This document shows, piece after piece, positions 16,825 to 24,480 of a DNA stretch of 50,230 nucleotides (position 1 is the first letter of the stretch; the number at the start of each line of letters is the position of its first letter). Where the stretch lies: contig MHSR01000025.1 in assembly GCA_001822815.1 (NCBI GenBank), positions 1 to 50,230 on the forward strand, read 5' to 3'. Origin of the DNA: Candidatus Terrybacteria bacterium RIFCSPHIGHO2_01_FULL_43_35 (GTDB lineage: Bacteria > Patescibacteriota > Minisyncoccia > Terrybacterales > GWB1-40-14). The position numbers and the translations under genes are program-made. The notes under the pieces are model-generated. The model searched no databases. It saw nothing but the letters and a program-made list of their open reading frames with translations, and had not been told where the DNA came from.

Positions 16825-17876
16825 ATAAATCTTCAGAAATAAAAAATAATATTTCAGAAAAAATAAATAAATTGAAGAATGTCGCAACCGCAGATAAAAA
16901 AGGGGTTAAGCTAAAACCGCTTATTTTCTTTTTGAGCGGATTTTTATTCGTATCCGCTTTATTCACAATAATTTTGATATTCAAAGCCAATACGACTTTT
17001 AATATCGTGTCGCAACGTATAACCTCATTTTTAAGTGTTAATCTTGCCAATCTCCCTCCTGCCGATCCAAAGGAACGTGAGCGTCTAGATGTTTTAATTC
17101 TGGGCATACGCGGCGAAAACGACCCTTACGGCGGACAACTAACAGATACGATTATTCTGGCAAGTATAAATACTAAATCGCATAAGACGGCATTAATTTC
17201 TATTCCTCGCGATACATATATTAAACTGCCGATAGTTAATACTTCGGCTAAACTTAATGAAGCATATGAGGTGGGAGAACATAAACAACCCAATGGCGGC
17301 GGCATAGCTTTAGCTAAATTGGCCGTCGAGAAAATAGCAGGGGTTAATATAGACTATGCAATAGTGATTGATTTTTTGGCCTTTAAGGAAACGGTCGATC
17401 TTTTGGGCGGAATTGATGTGAATGCGGCCAAACCACTTCACGAGAATTTACAGTGGGGCGGCAAGGATTTTGTTGTCGAACCGGGCATAAACCATATGGA
17501 TGGAGACACGGCCCTATTTTACGTACGCTCACGTTTTACCACTTCTGATTTTGATAGAGCCAGGCGTCAACAAGAAGTCATATTGGCCATAAAACAAAAA
17601 GCGACCTCACTTGGATTTATTTCAAGTCCACAAAAATTATTTGGCGTGCTTGATATTCTCGGCCGCCACGTCAAAACTGATTTAACCGCATCCGAAATTT
17701 CAAAACTATATTCTATCGGTCAAAAAATTGACTCTTTTAATGTTCGTCTCAAGATTATTGATACGTCGGAAGACTTACTTATACCATCTTATAATGATGC
17801 CGGCGCTTATATATTATTGCCGGCAGGAAACGATTTTTCACAAATCCATGACGTTGTTCGCAATATCCTCAATTGA
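16821..17876 (+). CDS. LytR-CpsA-Psr (LCP) family glycopolymer transferase
   Basis: LCP proteins transfer lipid-linked glycopolymers onto peptidoglycan or surface proteins. The 351 residues have a cytoplasmic N-terminus, one membrane helix (about 30-55) and an extracellular LCP domain with DVLILGIRG, the catalytic-region motifs ISIPRDTYI and KLNEAYEVG, the DFLAF and LGGIDV blocks, and a basic FYVRSRFTTSDFDRARRQQ patch that binds the polyprenyl phosphates. The gene overlaps the preceding glycosyltransferase as ATGA. Its place in the operon supports wall or surface attachment of the glycan made here. Confidence 0.92.
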   Translation: MNKSSEIKNNISEKINKLKNVATADKKGVKLKPLIFFLSGFLFVSALFTIILIFKANTTFNIVSQRITSFLSVNLANLPPADPKERERLDVLILGIRGENDPYGGQLTDTIILASINTKSHKTALISIPRDTYIKLPIVNTSAKLNEAYEVGEHKQPNGGGIALAKLAVEKIAGVNIDYAIVIDFLAFKETVDLLGGIDVNAAKPLHENLQWGGKDFVVEPGINHMDGDTALFYVRSRFTTSDFDRARRQQEVILAIKQKATSLGFISSPQKLFGVLDILGRHVKTDLTASEISKLYSIGQKIDSFNVRLKIIDTSEDLLIPSYNDAGAYILLPAGNDFSQIHDVVRNILN

Positions 17877-17885
17877 TTTATAAAA

Positions 17886-18716
17886 ATGCTTTCAATAATA
17901 ATCACACATTATAAAACACCCCATCTGCTGAAGCTCTCATTACGCTCAATAGAAGAAACGTGTAAAGATATGAAGCCCGAGATTATAGTTAGCGAATCTG
18001 AAGTACAAGATGAAACCAAAGAAATATTGGAGCATGAATTCCCTCATGTAAAGCATTTGGCTTTTACTGAAAATGTTGGTTATGCCAAACTAGTAAACGG
18101 GGGTATTTTAAACAGTCAGGGTGAATACATACTAATTTTAAATGCGGACATTGTATTATTAGATAATACCGTTGAGTTTCTAGTTGATTTTTTAACCAAA
18201 CACGATGAAGTCGGAATGGTCGGACCAAAGTTGTTGAATTTTAACGATACGCATCAATATTCGTGCTTTAAATTTTACAGGCCCTTCACGGTTATAGCTC
18301 GAAGAACTTTTTTGGCTAAAACATATTTCGGTAAGAAAGAGATAAAATCTTTTCTTATGCTAAATGAGCTGAATAAAAACGCTAACAAGCCCCTAACGGT
18401 TGATTGGTTAATGGGATCGATCATATGCGTTAAGCGTTCCGCTGTAAATAAAGTTGGTCTGTTAGACGAAAGATTCTTTATGTATTTTGAAGACGTTGAC
18501 TGGTGCAGACGCTTTTGGGAAAATGGGTTGCAAGTTATTTATTACCCAAAAGCACAGGCTTACCACTACCACCAAAAAGCCAGTGATGCCGGCAGGGGAA
18601 TGCTGGATGTTTTTTTCAACAAACAAACCAGAATACACGCTTCCAGCGCCATAAAATACTTCAAAAAATATCGGGGTAAATCCATGCCAGCTTTAAGATC
18701 GCAATCAAAAATATAA
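17886..18716 (+). CDS. Family 2 glycosyltransferase
   Basis: The 276 residues begin SIIITHYKTPHLLKLSLRSI. ILNADIVLL supplies the metal-binding Asp, and DWLMGSIICVKRSAV and MYFEDVDWCRRFWENG complete the rhamnosyltransferase-like GT2 pattern. It lies 9 bases after the LCP gene and 3 bases before the S41 protease gene, so it belongs to the same transcript. The substrate is unknown. Confidence 0.88.
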   Translation: MLSIIITHYKTPHLLKLSLRSIEETCKDMKPEIIVSESEVQDETKEILEHEFPHVKHLAFTENVGYAKLVNGGILNSQGEYILILNADIVLLDNTVEFLVDFLTKHDEVGMVGPKLLNFNDTHQYSCFKFYRPFTVIARRTFLAKTYFGKKEIKSFLMLNELNKNANKPLTVDWLMGSIICVKRSAVNKVGLLDERFFMYFEDVDWCRRFWENGLQVIYYPKAQAYHYHQKASDAGRGMLDVFFNKQTRIHASSAIKYFKKYRGKSMPALRSQSKI

Positions 18717-18719
18717 TTT

Positions 18720-19910
18720 ATGAAACTATTGCTTAAAATTACCGTCCCGGCTTTTTTAATTTTAGCCAGCATCGGCGCCGGTATGATCATGGAATATTAC
18801 GTCCAACCCCTTGCTTCTTTCGCAGAAAAACAAAATCATAATACCGTTTCGTTAGATACCGACAAGCTGAATAATGTATGGAGCTTACTTAATCAAAAAT
18901 ATGTTAATCCTGATTCCTTGAACAGCCGAAATGCCTTGTTTGGTGCGATACGAGGTATGGTTAATGCTATAGGCGACCCCTACACCACCTTTTTTGATCC
19001 TCAAGAAGCTAAACTTTTTCTATCTGATGCTGAAGGTTCTTTTGAAGGTATTGGAGCCGAAATAGGTGTACGCAGAGATTTAATCACCATCATTTCACCC
19101 ATACATGGAACTCCTGCTGACGAAGCTGGACTCAAAGCAGGAGATATAATATTAAAAATAGATGAAAAACCAACAGCGTCTTTGGGTTTGGACGAGGCCG
19201 TATCGTTGATACGCGGCGATAAAGGAACTATTGTCAAATTACTTATTGCTCGAGATGAAAATGACCCGTTTATCAAAGAAATCATACGCGCGCAAATTAC
19301 TATACCTTCTGTAGCATTAAAGATGGACGGTTCAATTGCGTATCTGCAATTATTCAATTTTACTCAGAAATCCTCGGAAGAGTTCAATGCCGCGGCGCTA
19401 CAACTCATAAATAATCATGCTCAAGGTATAATTCTTGATTTGAGGAATAATCCAGGCGGATATTTGGAACGATCAGTTGATATAGCCGGTTGGTTCCTGG
19501 CGCGCGAATCAGTTGTGGTTATTGAGGAAGATAAAAATCAGCAACGAACTTATGAGAAGTCAAAGGGCAGCGGCAGATTAAAGGATATACCCATGATTAT
19601 CTTAATAAACGAGGGCTCGGCTTCAGCCGCGGAAATTCTCGCCGGAGCTCTATCTGATAATCTACACGTTCGTTTGGTAGGCACGAATAGTTTCGGTAAG
19701 GGTTCAGTTCAAAGCCTTGAGGAATTACCAGACGATTCAGCTGTTAAGATAACTGTGGCCAAGTGGCTTACACCTAACGGAGCTTCAATTAACGACCAGG
19801 GGATTAAGCCGGACATTGAGGTAAAACTTACCCAAGAAGACGAGGACGAAAAGAAAGATCCGCAGTTTGAAAAAGCCAAAGAACTTTTGCTGGAATCTTT
19901 AAAGAAATGA
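18720..19910 (+). CDS. S41 C-terminal processing peptidase (CtpA-like)
   Basis: This encodes 396 residues with an N-terminal membrane anchor (about 5-27), a PDZ domain (about 95-180) with GDIILKIDEKPT, and an S41 serine protease domain. The catalytic Ser is in NEGSASAAEI and the catalytic Lys in FGKGSVQ, both intact. The family cleaves envelope proteins at the C-terminal end and often controls cell-wall hydrolases. That role would fit the nearby amidase-SpoIID protein, but this is inference. Its stop overlaps the acylphosphatase start. Confidence 0.93.
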   Translation: MKLLLKITVPAFLILASIGAGMIMEYYVQPLASFAEKQNHNTVSLDTDKLNNVWSLLNQKYVNPDSLNSRNALFGAIRGMVNAIGDPYTTFFDPQEAKLFLSDAEGSFEGIGAEIGVRRDLITIISPIHGTPADEAGLKAGDIILKIDEKPTASLGLDEAVSLIRGDKGTIVKLLIARDENDPFIKEIIRAQITIPSVALKMDGSIAYLQLFNFTQKSSEEFNAAALQLINNHAQGIILDLRNNPGGYLERSVDIAGWFLARESVVVIEEDKNQQRTYEKSKGSGRLKDIPMIILINEGSASAAEILAGALSDNLHVRLVGTNSFGKGSVQSLEELPDDSAVKITVAKWLTPNGASINDQGIKPDIEVKLTQEDEDEKKDPQFEKAKELLLESLKK

Positions 19911-20173
19911 GTGGTAATACAGATAAAAACAATGTAAGTTACGCCAATATTATAGTTTCTGGTAAAGTTCAAGGAGTATTTTTCAGGACTAACGGACTTA
20001 ATATGGCTAAGCAATTAGGATTAAAATGTATTGCAGAAAATCAATCAGATGGTACAGTATATTTTACTGTCGAGGGACGCAAAGAAAACATCGATGCCTT
20101 CATCGCCTGGTGTCGTAAAGGCCCACCGTTGGCGCAAGTCACGAATGTTGCTTCATTTTGGGATTTGGAGTAA
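19907..20173 (+). CDS. Acylphosphatase
   Basis: Acylphosphatases hydrolyse carboxyl-phosphate bonds. The 88-residue product is of standard length. The phosphate-binding motif SGKVQGVFFRTN provides the catalytic Arg, and the Asn of AENQSDGTV matches the catalytic Asn. The gene overlaps the S41 protease stop by four bases. There is no evident functional link to its neighbours. Confidence 0.9.
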   Translation: MSGNTDKNNVSYANIIVSGKVQGVFFRTNGLNMAKQLGLKCIAENQSDGTVYFTVEGRKENIDAFIAWCRKGPPLAQVTNVASFWDLE

Positions 20174-20233
20174 ATTATATTAATCATATTAAGTAAACTC
20201 GAAGTTTTGAAATCGCAAGCAATCCTTACTTTC

Positions 20234-20701
20234 ATGAAAATAATTCTAATGAAAAACCTGGAGAATGTGGGGGAACAATGGGATGTAAAAAACGTTGCCG
20301 ATGGCTACGCAATGAATTTTCTTATTCCTCGAGGCCTGGCTATCCCGGCTACACTCAAAACTATCGCGGAAGCAAATAGGAAGAAAGGGGAGTTGATTAA
20401 ATCTGCTGAAGCCGATCTAGCTAAGGTACAGCAATTAGCCGCATCACTCGGAGATTACGAGATCACTATACCGGTTAAGGCATCGGCGGAAGGAACGCTT
20501 TATGCCGGCATTACCGCAAAGATAATCAGCGATGCGCTTCTTAAACAAGGTTTTCATGTACCGGTTAAATATGTTAAATTAGTTGAAAATATACATTCCT
20601 TAGGAGAATACCAGATTTTGCTTGCATTTGATCACGGTCTTGAGGCAACTATAAAGGTTATTGTTGAGCCGGTACAGCAAGATGTCTTGATTGAAAATTG
20701 A
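20234..20701 (+). CDS. rplI: Ribosomal protein bL9
   Basis: The protein binds 23S rRNA at the base of the L1 stalk. From the ATG at 20234 it has 155 residues, beginning MKIILMKNLENVGEQWDVKN and continuing into the signature GYAMNFLIPRGLA, then the long connecting helix and C-terminal domain. A frame start at 20207 would add nine non-family residues. As I recall, some CPR lineages lack bL9, so its presence is informative for placement. A terminator follows 27 bases after the stop. Confidence 0.95.
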   Translation: MKIILMKNLENVGEQWDVKNVADGYAMNFLIPRGLAIPATLKTIAEANRKKGELIKSAEADLAKVQQLAASLGDYEITIPVKASAEGTLYAGITAKIISDALLKQGFHVPVKYVKLVENIHSLGEYQILLAFDHGLEATIKVIVEPVQQDVLIEN

Positions 20702-20728
20702 TTTTAAAGAGCGCAACGTATACAAAAA

Positions 20729-20760
20729 CATCCCTTCGATAATTAGGGATGCTTTCATTT
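20729..20760. terminator. Terminator between convergent rplI and rpmA
   Basis: CATCCCT (20729-20735) pairs with AGGGATG (20745-20751) around a 9-base loop, followed by CTTTCATTTTTATTTT on the + strand and preceded by an A-rich stretch for the opposite direction. It ends the rplI transcript and may also end rpmA. Confidence 0.7.
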
Positions 20761-21042
20761 TTATTTTTCTTCAACTACGCTTACGATATTGGAAATACGC
20801 GATCGGCCGTCAAAACGCTTTTTCTTTATGGCCCTGAATTTAACGATTCCTACAGTTAAAGAGAATAATGTATCGTCGGCGGCCCGTTTGACATTTTCTC
20901 CAGGCAAAAATTTTGTTCCGCGCTGGCGTATCAAAATAGAACCGGCTTTAGCTCTTTCCCCGGCAAACAGTTTTACTCCAAGCCTTTTAGATATTGAATC
21001 GCGTCCTAGTTTTGTAGAGCCCGAGGCTTTTGTCTTAGACAT
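20761..21042 (-). CDS. rpmA: Ribosomal protein bL27
   Basis: bL27 lies near the peptidyl transferase centre. The 93 residues begin [20 protein letters not shown] and continue with the family blocks [18 protein letters not shown] and [14 protein letters not shown]. The N-terminal tail lacks a long Firmicutes-style cleavable extension. Its usual partner rplU is not adjacent here. The ATG directly abuts a palindromic repeat element that must form its 5' leader. Confidence 0.95.
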   Translation of the reverse strand: MSKTKASGSTKLGRDSISKRLGVKLFAGERAKAGSILIRQRGTKFLPGENVKRAADDTLFSLTVGIVKFRAIKKKRFDGRSRISNIVSVVEEK

Positions 21043-21129
21043 GCTAGTTGTTGCCCACGAGCTACGCGAGTAGATGCAACAATATGCATCTCTTCGAGTC
21101 TGAACGACCCGAGCAGAGTCGAGGGATTA
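21043..21129. repeat. Interspersed palindromic repeat, copy A
   Basis: Two modules are joined. 21043-21082 is a TTGTTGC/GCAACAA-bounded hairpin, identical at 37 of 40 positions to 37836-37875. 21085-21129 runs from TGCATCTCTTCGAGTCTGAA to GAGTCGAGGGATTA. Compared with copies B and C2 it lacks 27 bases lying between two CTGAA direct repeats. The element touches the rpmA start codon. Confidence 0.75.
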
Positions 21130-21206
21130 CTCTTATTGATCAACTTAAAAATAATATACGGATGGATAGTATATGTCAATACGGCTAACATTGCACGACA
21201 TCAATT

Positions 21207-21578
21207 ATGGAACTTACTTTCTGGAAAAGAAATAAAACTAATCAGAAAGATATATGGATAGCCATAACGGTTGCTTTAATGGTATCCGGTTCTTTTTTCG
21301 CTGGCTATCTTTTGGCGCCAAACCCAGAAAAAGGCGCCTTAATCGTCCAAAATATACCCGAAGAAGCCTTAAAAATAGGGGATAATTCGGCTATTAATAC
21401 CCCTCAAAACGGCCCAAAACAGGTCCTAGGAGCCTTTTTCGGCTCAAGGGATGGGAAAAAGTACTACCCTTTAACTTGCCCCGAAGCGACTAAGATTTCC
21501 GAAGATAAGAAAGTCTGGTTTATCTCCAAAGAAGAAGCAGAATCGGCTGGATATCAACCATCTAAAACTTGCTTTTGA
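21207..21578 (+). CDS. Membrane-anchored protein with small Cys-pair domain
   Basis: This encodes 123 residues with a basic N-terminus, one membrane helix (about 17-37), a linker, and a C-terminal domain (about 73-123) reading FFGSRDGKKYYPLTCPEATKI and ending AGYQPSKTC. The pattern F-x-S-x-x-G-x-x-Y-H/Y-x-x-x-C with a final C is found at the ends of many bacterial nucleases and competence-like proteins and resembles the Ada-type Cys domain. It probably folds as a small outward-facing module; the function is unknown. The ATG at 21207 has no Shine-Dalgarno sequence. Confidence 0.7.
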   Translation: MELTFWKRNKTNQKDIWIAITVALMVSGSFFAGYLLAPNPEKGALIVQNIPEEALKIGDNSAINTPQNGPKQVLGAFFGSRDGKKYYPLTCPEATKISEDKKVWFISKEEAESAGYQPSKTCF

Positions 21579-21637
21579 AGTCGATTCTAGGCTTTATAGC
21601 CTAAAAATAAGCATTTTCTAAAAAGGGGGATCTAAAT

Positions 21638-21665
21638 TTGACAAAATTTTATTTTGTGCTATAAG
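21638..21665 (+). promoter_or_regulatory. Near-consensus promoter
   Basis: TTGACA (21638-21643), a 16-base spacer and TATAAG (21660-21665). Transcription should start near 21672, giving a leader of about 36 bases with AAAGGAGG at 21693-21700. This is one of the best promoter/ribosome-site combinations in the window. Confidence 0.7.
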
Positions 21666-21707
21666 GTTGTATACAGAACCTTAAAACGTCTTAAAGGAGG
21701 CCGTTAA

Positions 21708-22052
21708 ATGCCGGAAGTCGCAAACGGATGGAATGCGCATTGCAAAGAATACAGAAAGGCGGTAGGAAAGGTTCCGTCGGGGGATTTATATGCAATTGTT
21801 CTGGTTGTTTCAATTGAAGATCATCCCGAATTGAACCATGCTGAATACTGCGTTCGCTTGGGACAGAAAGACGGCCATTCTGAAATCTCTTTATCGAGCT
21901 TTCTGCCGATAGTATTGCGGACAATAACACCAACAGATAAGGATTGGCAAAAGAACTGCAGATTAAATCTTGCCGCAGAAGGATTTGGTGACGCGCCATA
22001 TATGGAATATCCAATTACGGTACGTTGGAAGCCAAAAAGACTTCTCGTATAA
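21708..22052 (+). CDS. Unknown protein with very strong expression signals
   Basis: This encodes 114 residues, soluble in appearance, with a hydrophobic beta-like stretch (LYAIVLVVSIED) at about 27-38 and the rest polar. No family is recognised. The ATG at 21708 has a perfect AAAGGAGG 7 bases upstream and a near-consensus promoter, unlike most genes here, which lack a Shine-Dalgarno sequence. It sits between a repeat-rich spacer and a decayed pseudogene, a region that looks accessory. Confidence 0.65.
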   Translation: MPEVANGWNAHCKEYRKAVGKVPSGDLYAIVLVVSIEDHPELNHAEYCVRLGQKDGHSEISLSSFLPIVLRTITPTDKDWQKNCRLNLAAEGFGDAPYMEYPITVRWKPKRLLV

Positions 22053-22053
22053 C

Positions 22054-22092
22054 AAGGATAGGGGGGAATATGCCTTTTATCCTTATTTATTT
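22054..22092 (+). terminator. Probable terminator
   Basis: AAGGATA (22054-22060) pairs with TATCCTT (22078-22084), with imperfect inner pairing, followed by ATTTATTT. It begins two bases after the stop of the gene at 21708. The tail is interrupted, so strength is uncertain. Confidence 0.4.
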
Positions 22093-22132
22093 GACATATT
22101 GCGTCGTACAATATATCTTTCGCGACGCGAAA
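22091..22132 (+). promoter_or_regulatory. Orphan promoter with palindromic operator-like site
   Basis: TTGACA (22091-22096), a 17-base spacer and TATCTT (22114-22119) make a promoter-like pair. A 15-base palindrome, TTTCGCG-A-CGCGAAA (22118-22132), overlaps the -10 box. No + strand gene follows, only a 12-codon frame; transcription would be antisense to the pseudogene. Confidence 0.35.
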
Positions 22133-22151
22133 TGAGCCGCTATTTAAAGTC

Positions 22152-22800
22152 TTATTTAATATCCTTATAAAAAGGCTTATAGTTTAGGGGTTCTGATAAT
22201 GGTTCTATCTTTTTTATTGTATTCAAAAAGTCATCTATTGATATTATTTTTATATTTTTCGCTAATTGGTTCTTTTTTCTGCTTATAAACAAATCTACAT
22301 CAGAGATATCTATCTCAGAATTTGCATATACAAAATAAATATCTATCTGCGAATCCATATTCTTATATACCCTCTCCTTTATATTAACCGAACGTTTTAA
22401 AGACCTAATAGAATCCGGATAAAAGATATCTACCGCGAACGTTTTATTCTTTGCATAAATCACAAAATCTGGTCTAATATTAATTCCAATATTTCCTCCC
22501 ATTGTTTTCCGCGTTGACCGATGAGTTTTGCTAAGGAGCTCCTAGTTTCGCCTTTAGTGAAATCTGTAATATCAAATCCTAATAATTCTCTTAATTTTTA
22601 AGTCCACCAAAATTTCTTTGGATTTGCCTAGAGCTTGGTAAGTATTTATAATCATCTACATCAAATGTTGTGGGATAACGACCGTTTTCTTTATAAAATA
22701 GATCAAAGCCTTGTTTTATTTTCTCTAAATCCCAATATTTTTCTAAACCACTCCATTTATACTTGCGTTCCGAAATATTTCTTAAATTTTTATCACGCAT
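22152..22800 (-). pseudogene. Frameshifted endonuclease-like pseudogene
   Basis: Three frame-shifted pieces form one decayed gene. The N-terminal piece (22800-22591, 69 residues) ends at a T5 run on the + strand (22595-22599); adding one base there restores a second piece reading LRELLGFDITDF and LIGQRGKQWEEI to about 22500. The C-terminal piece (22502-22152) reads RPDFVIYAKNKTFAVDIFYP in a third frame. The Trp/Tyr-rich start with a PTTFDVDDYKYLPSSRQIQ block and the C-terminal PDF...VDIFYP pattern suggest a Vsr/PD-(D/E)XK-like nuclease of a type seen in CPR genomes; that assignment is inference. Confidence 0.65.
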
Positions 22801-22812
22801 AAATAATTCCGA

Positions 22813-23169
22813 TCAAACTTTATTTACCGGTTGAATTGCCTGCAGAATGATCAAAACAACTTCCTTGAAGGCCGTAAGTAATATCGTGAATATTTTGAAA
22901 GCTACATTGCTTATTTTCTCTATTGTTGCCGAAGGTATATTTGACAGACCGAGATCTTTGAGACTGGGCAAAAACTTAGATCCCAATTTTAAAAATGAAT
23001 CGCTTGAACCAGAAACTGATATATTATTGCCGTTAACAGAAACATTTATTCCCGGCCCATCACTTTGAGATTCAACATCTGCGGCGTGACTAAATTTAAA
23101 AATAAACACGGAAAAAACTATGGCGACGATCAAAAAAGTGTATTTTTTAAAACTCGTATATTTAATCAT
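22813..23169 (-). CDS. Small secreted protein with C-terminal membrane helix
   Basis: This encodes 118 residues with a basic start, a signal helix (about 9-28) ending in a likely cleavage site after Ser-His-Ala-Ala, a Ser/Gly/Asn-rich exposed part, and a hydrophobic segment (about 88-112) near the C-terminus. No family is recognised. It starts four bases after the M23 peptidase stop, so it is cotranscribed and probably acts in the envelope with it. Confidence 0.7.
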   Translation of the reverse strand: MIKYTSFKKYTFLIVAIVFSVFIFKFSHAADVESQSDGPGINVSVNGNNISVSGSSDSFLKLGSKFLPSLKDLGLSNIPSATIEKISNVAFKIFTILLTAFKEVVLIILQAIQPVNKV

Positions 23170-23173
23170 AACT

Positions 23174-24409
23174 TTATAAATATTCTAAAGGATCCAAATG
23201 TCCTCCTAGGGGTAATGGACCATACCATCTGTCGATAACTTCAAAAGTGCTTGTTGCATAAACCGTAAAATGTAAATGCGAACCGGTCGAAAAGCCAGTT
23301 GAACCCATGAAACCGATTACGTCACCCTTACTTACGGTTGCGCCAACCGATACGGCTTGTTTAGAAAGATGCGCATACAAAGTAATGAGTCCATTTTTAT
23401 GATCTATGGCAACCCATTTGCCATAAGCGTATCGTCCATCATTCCCAACCGCTATAACCTTCCCGTCCCCGGCTGAATATATTGGCGTGCCCAAACCGGT
23501 TGATGGTGCCAGATCTATACCGTTATGGAACTGATAGCCGTCATTTATAAAACCTGTTTCAGATGTGGGACCGTAATACTGTGTTATCCGGACTTCGTTA
23601 ACGGGCCAGGATAAAATCCCTTTCCCTTTAGGCAAAGAACTAGGATCTATAGCAAAACGCAATTTGGCTTCCAGCGCTATTATGTTTTTTTGAATTTCTG
23701 TCTGCTGCGATTCTAATTGCTTAACTGATTTTTGGTATACGGTTTCTTGTTGACGGGTATCCTTCAGCAGTATATTTTTTTCTGAACGCTGATCTTCGGT
23801 TAATTCTTGTTGCAAGGTTAATTGCGTCCGTAAAGCAACTAGATTGTTTTCTTGGGCCTTAGCATCCGCTTCATCCTTAACTAAATTAGCCGATAATTCT
23901 TGAGCAACATTAAGGCGCGTCTTAAGTTCTCCTTCCAATTTCTGAACGCTATATAAGTTTTGAAACATTGAGCTTAGACTCTTGGCGTTTAAGGAAAGTT
24001 CTACTATATCCGGTGGTCCAGTCTCATAAATTAATTGCAGGGTTGAAGCAATACGGCTTTTCTCAAGATTTATAGCTTCTTGGGTCTGTTTAATTTTGAT
24101 TTCTATTTCTTCTATTTTTAATTTGACCTCATCAATTTGTTCTTCGGTTACGGCTATCTCAAGTTCAAGAGCCTCTATTTGTTTATTGAATTTATAGATT
24201 TGATTTTGCAATGATCTCTCCTTACTCTGGGCTTCAGCTAAGCTCTGTTTGGCTTCAGCGGCTCTTTGCTGTAAATCCTTAACTTCCTGACTTTTAGCTG
24301 CTATCTGCTGACGTAAATCGTCTATTAATCCTCCGTTCGCGACAAAAGGCAATAAAAACAAAAAGCCCATAAATATAAGGGCAAAAATTGTATGGAGATG
24401 CCTTCCCAT
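23174..24409 (-). CDS. M23 peptidase with coiled coil (EnvC/NlpD-like)
   Basis: This 411-residue exported protein has a signal peptide (about 1-26), a long Glu/Lys/Gln-rich coiled coil (about 27-255) and a C-terminal M23 domain. The zinc ligands appear complete: His and Asp in FHNGIDLA, and the His-x-His of SHLHF, with a further active-site His in YAHLS. It should therefore be a working endopeptidase rather than only an activator like E. coli EnvC. The coiled coil suggests control by a divisome partner such as FtsEX. A promoter lies directly before the ATG. Confidence 0.92.
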   Translation of the reverse strand: MGRHLHTIFALIFMGFLFLLPFVANGGLIDDLRQQIAAKSQEVKDLQQRAAEAKQSLAEAQSKERSLQNQIYKFNKQIEALELEIAVTEEQIDEVKLKIEEIEIKIKQTQEAINLEKSRIASTLQLIYETGPPDIVELSLNAKSLSSMFQNLYSVQKLEGELKTRLNVAQELSANLVKDEADAKAQENNLVALRTQLTLQQELTEDQRSEKNILLKDTRQQETVYQKSVKQLESQQTEIQKNIIALEAKLRFAIDPSSLPKGKGILSWPVNEVRITQYYGPTSETGFINDGYQFHNGIDLAPSTGLGTPIYSAGDGKVIAVGNDGRYAYGKWVAIDHKNGLITLYAHLSKQAVSVGATVSKGDVIGFMGSTGFSTGSHLHFTVYATSTFEVIDRWYGPLPLGGHLDPLEYL

Positions 24410-24415
24410 ATATTA

Positions 24416-24445
24416 ATGATAACAGAAAAACGTCTTTGATGTAAA
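24416..24445 (-). promoter_or_regulatory. Promoter predicting a leaderless mRNA
   Basis: On the minus strand TTTACA (24445-24440), an 18-base spacer and TATCAT (24421-24416) end six bases before the ATG of the M23 peptidase, so transcription should start at the start codon. No ribosome binding site is present. Confidence 0.5.
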
Positions 24446-24456
24446 TTCTAACAAGT

Positions 24457-24480
24457 TAAAAAGGCCTTAAATAAGGCCTT
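24457..24480 (-). terminator. Terminator of the HD hydrolase gene
   Basis: Two copies of the palindrome AAGGCCTT (24461-24468 and 24473-24480) form a stem, followed on the minus strand by TTTTAAC. The TAA stop (24469-24467) lies at the edge of the hairpin. Confidence 0.7.

Noticed and set aside
21588-21603. TAGGCT/AGCCTA hairpin as terminator of the gene at 21207
   Set aside because: The stem is only six pairs and is followed by an A-rich rather than a T-rich stretch on the + strand.
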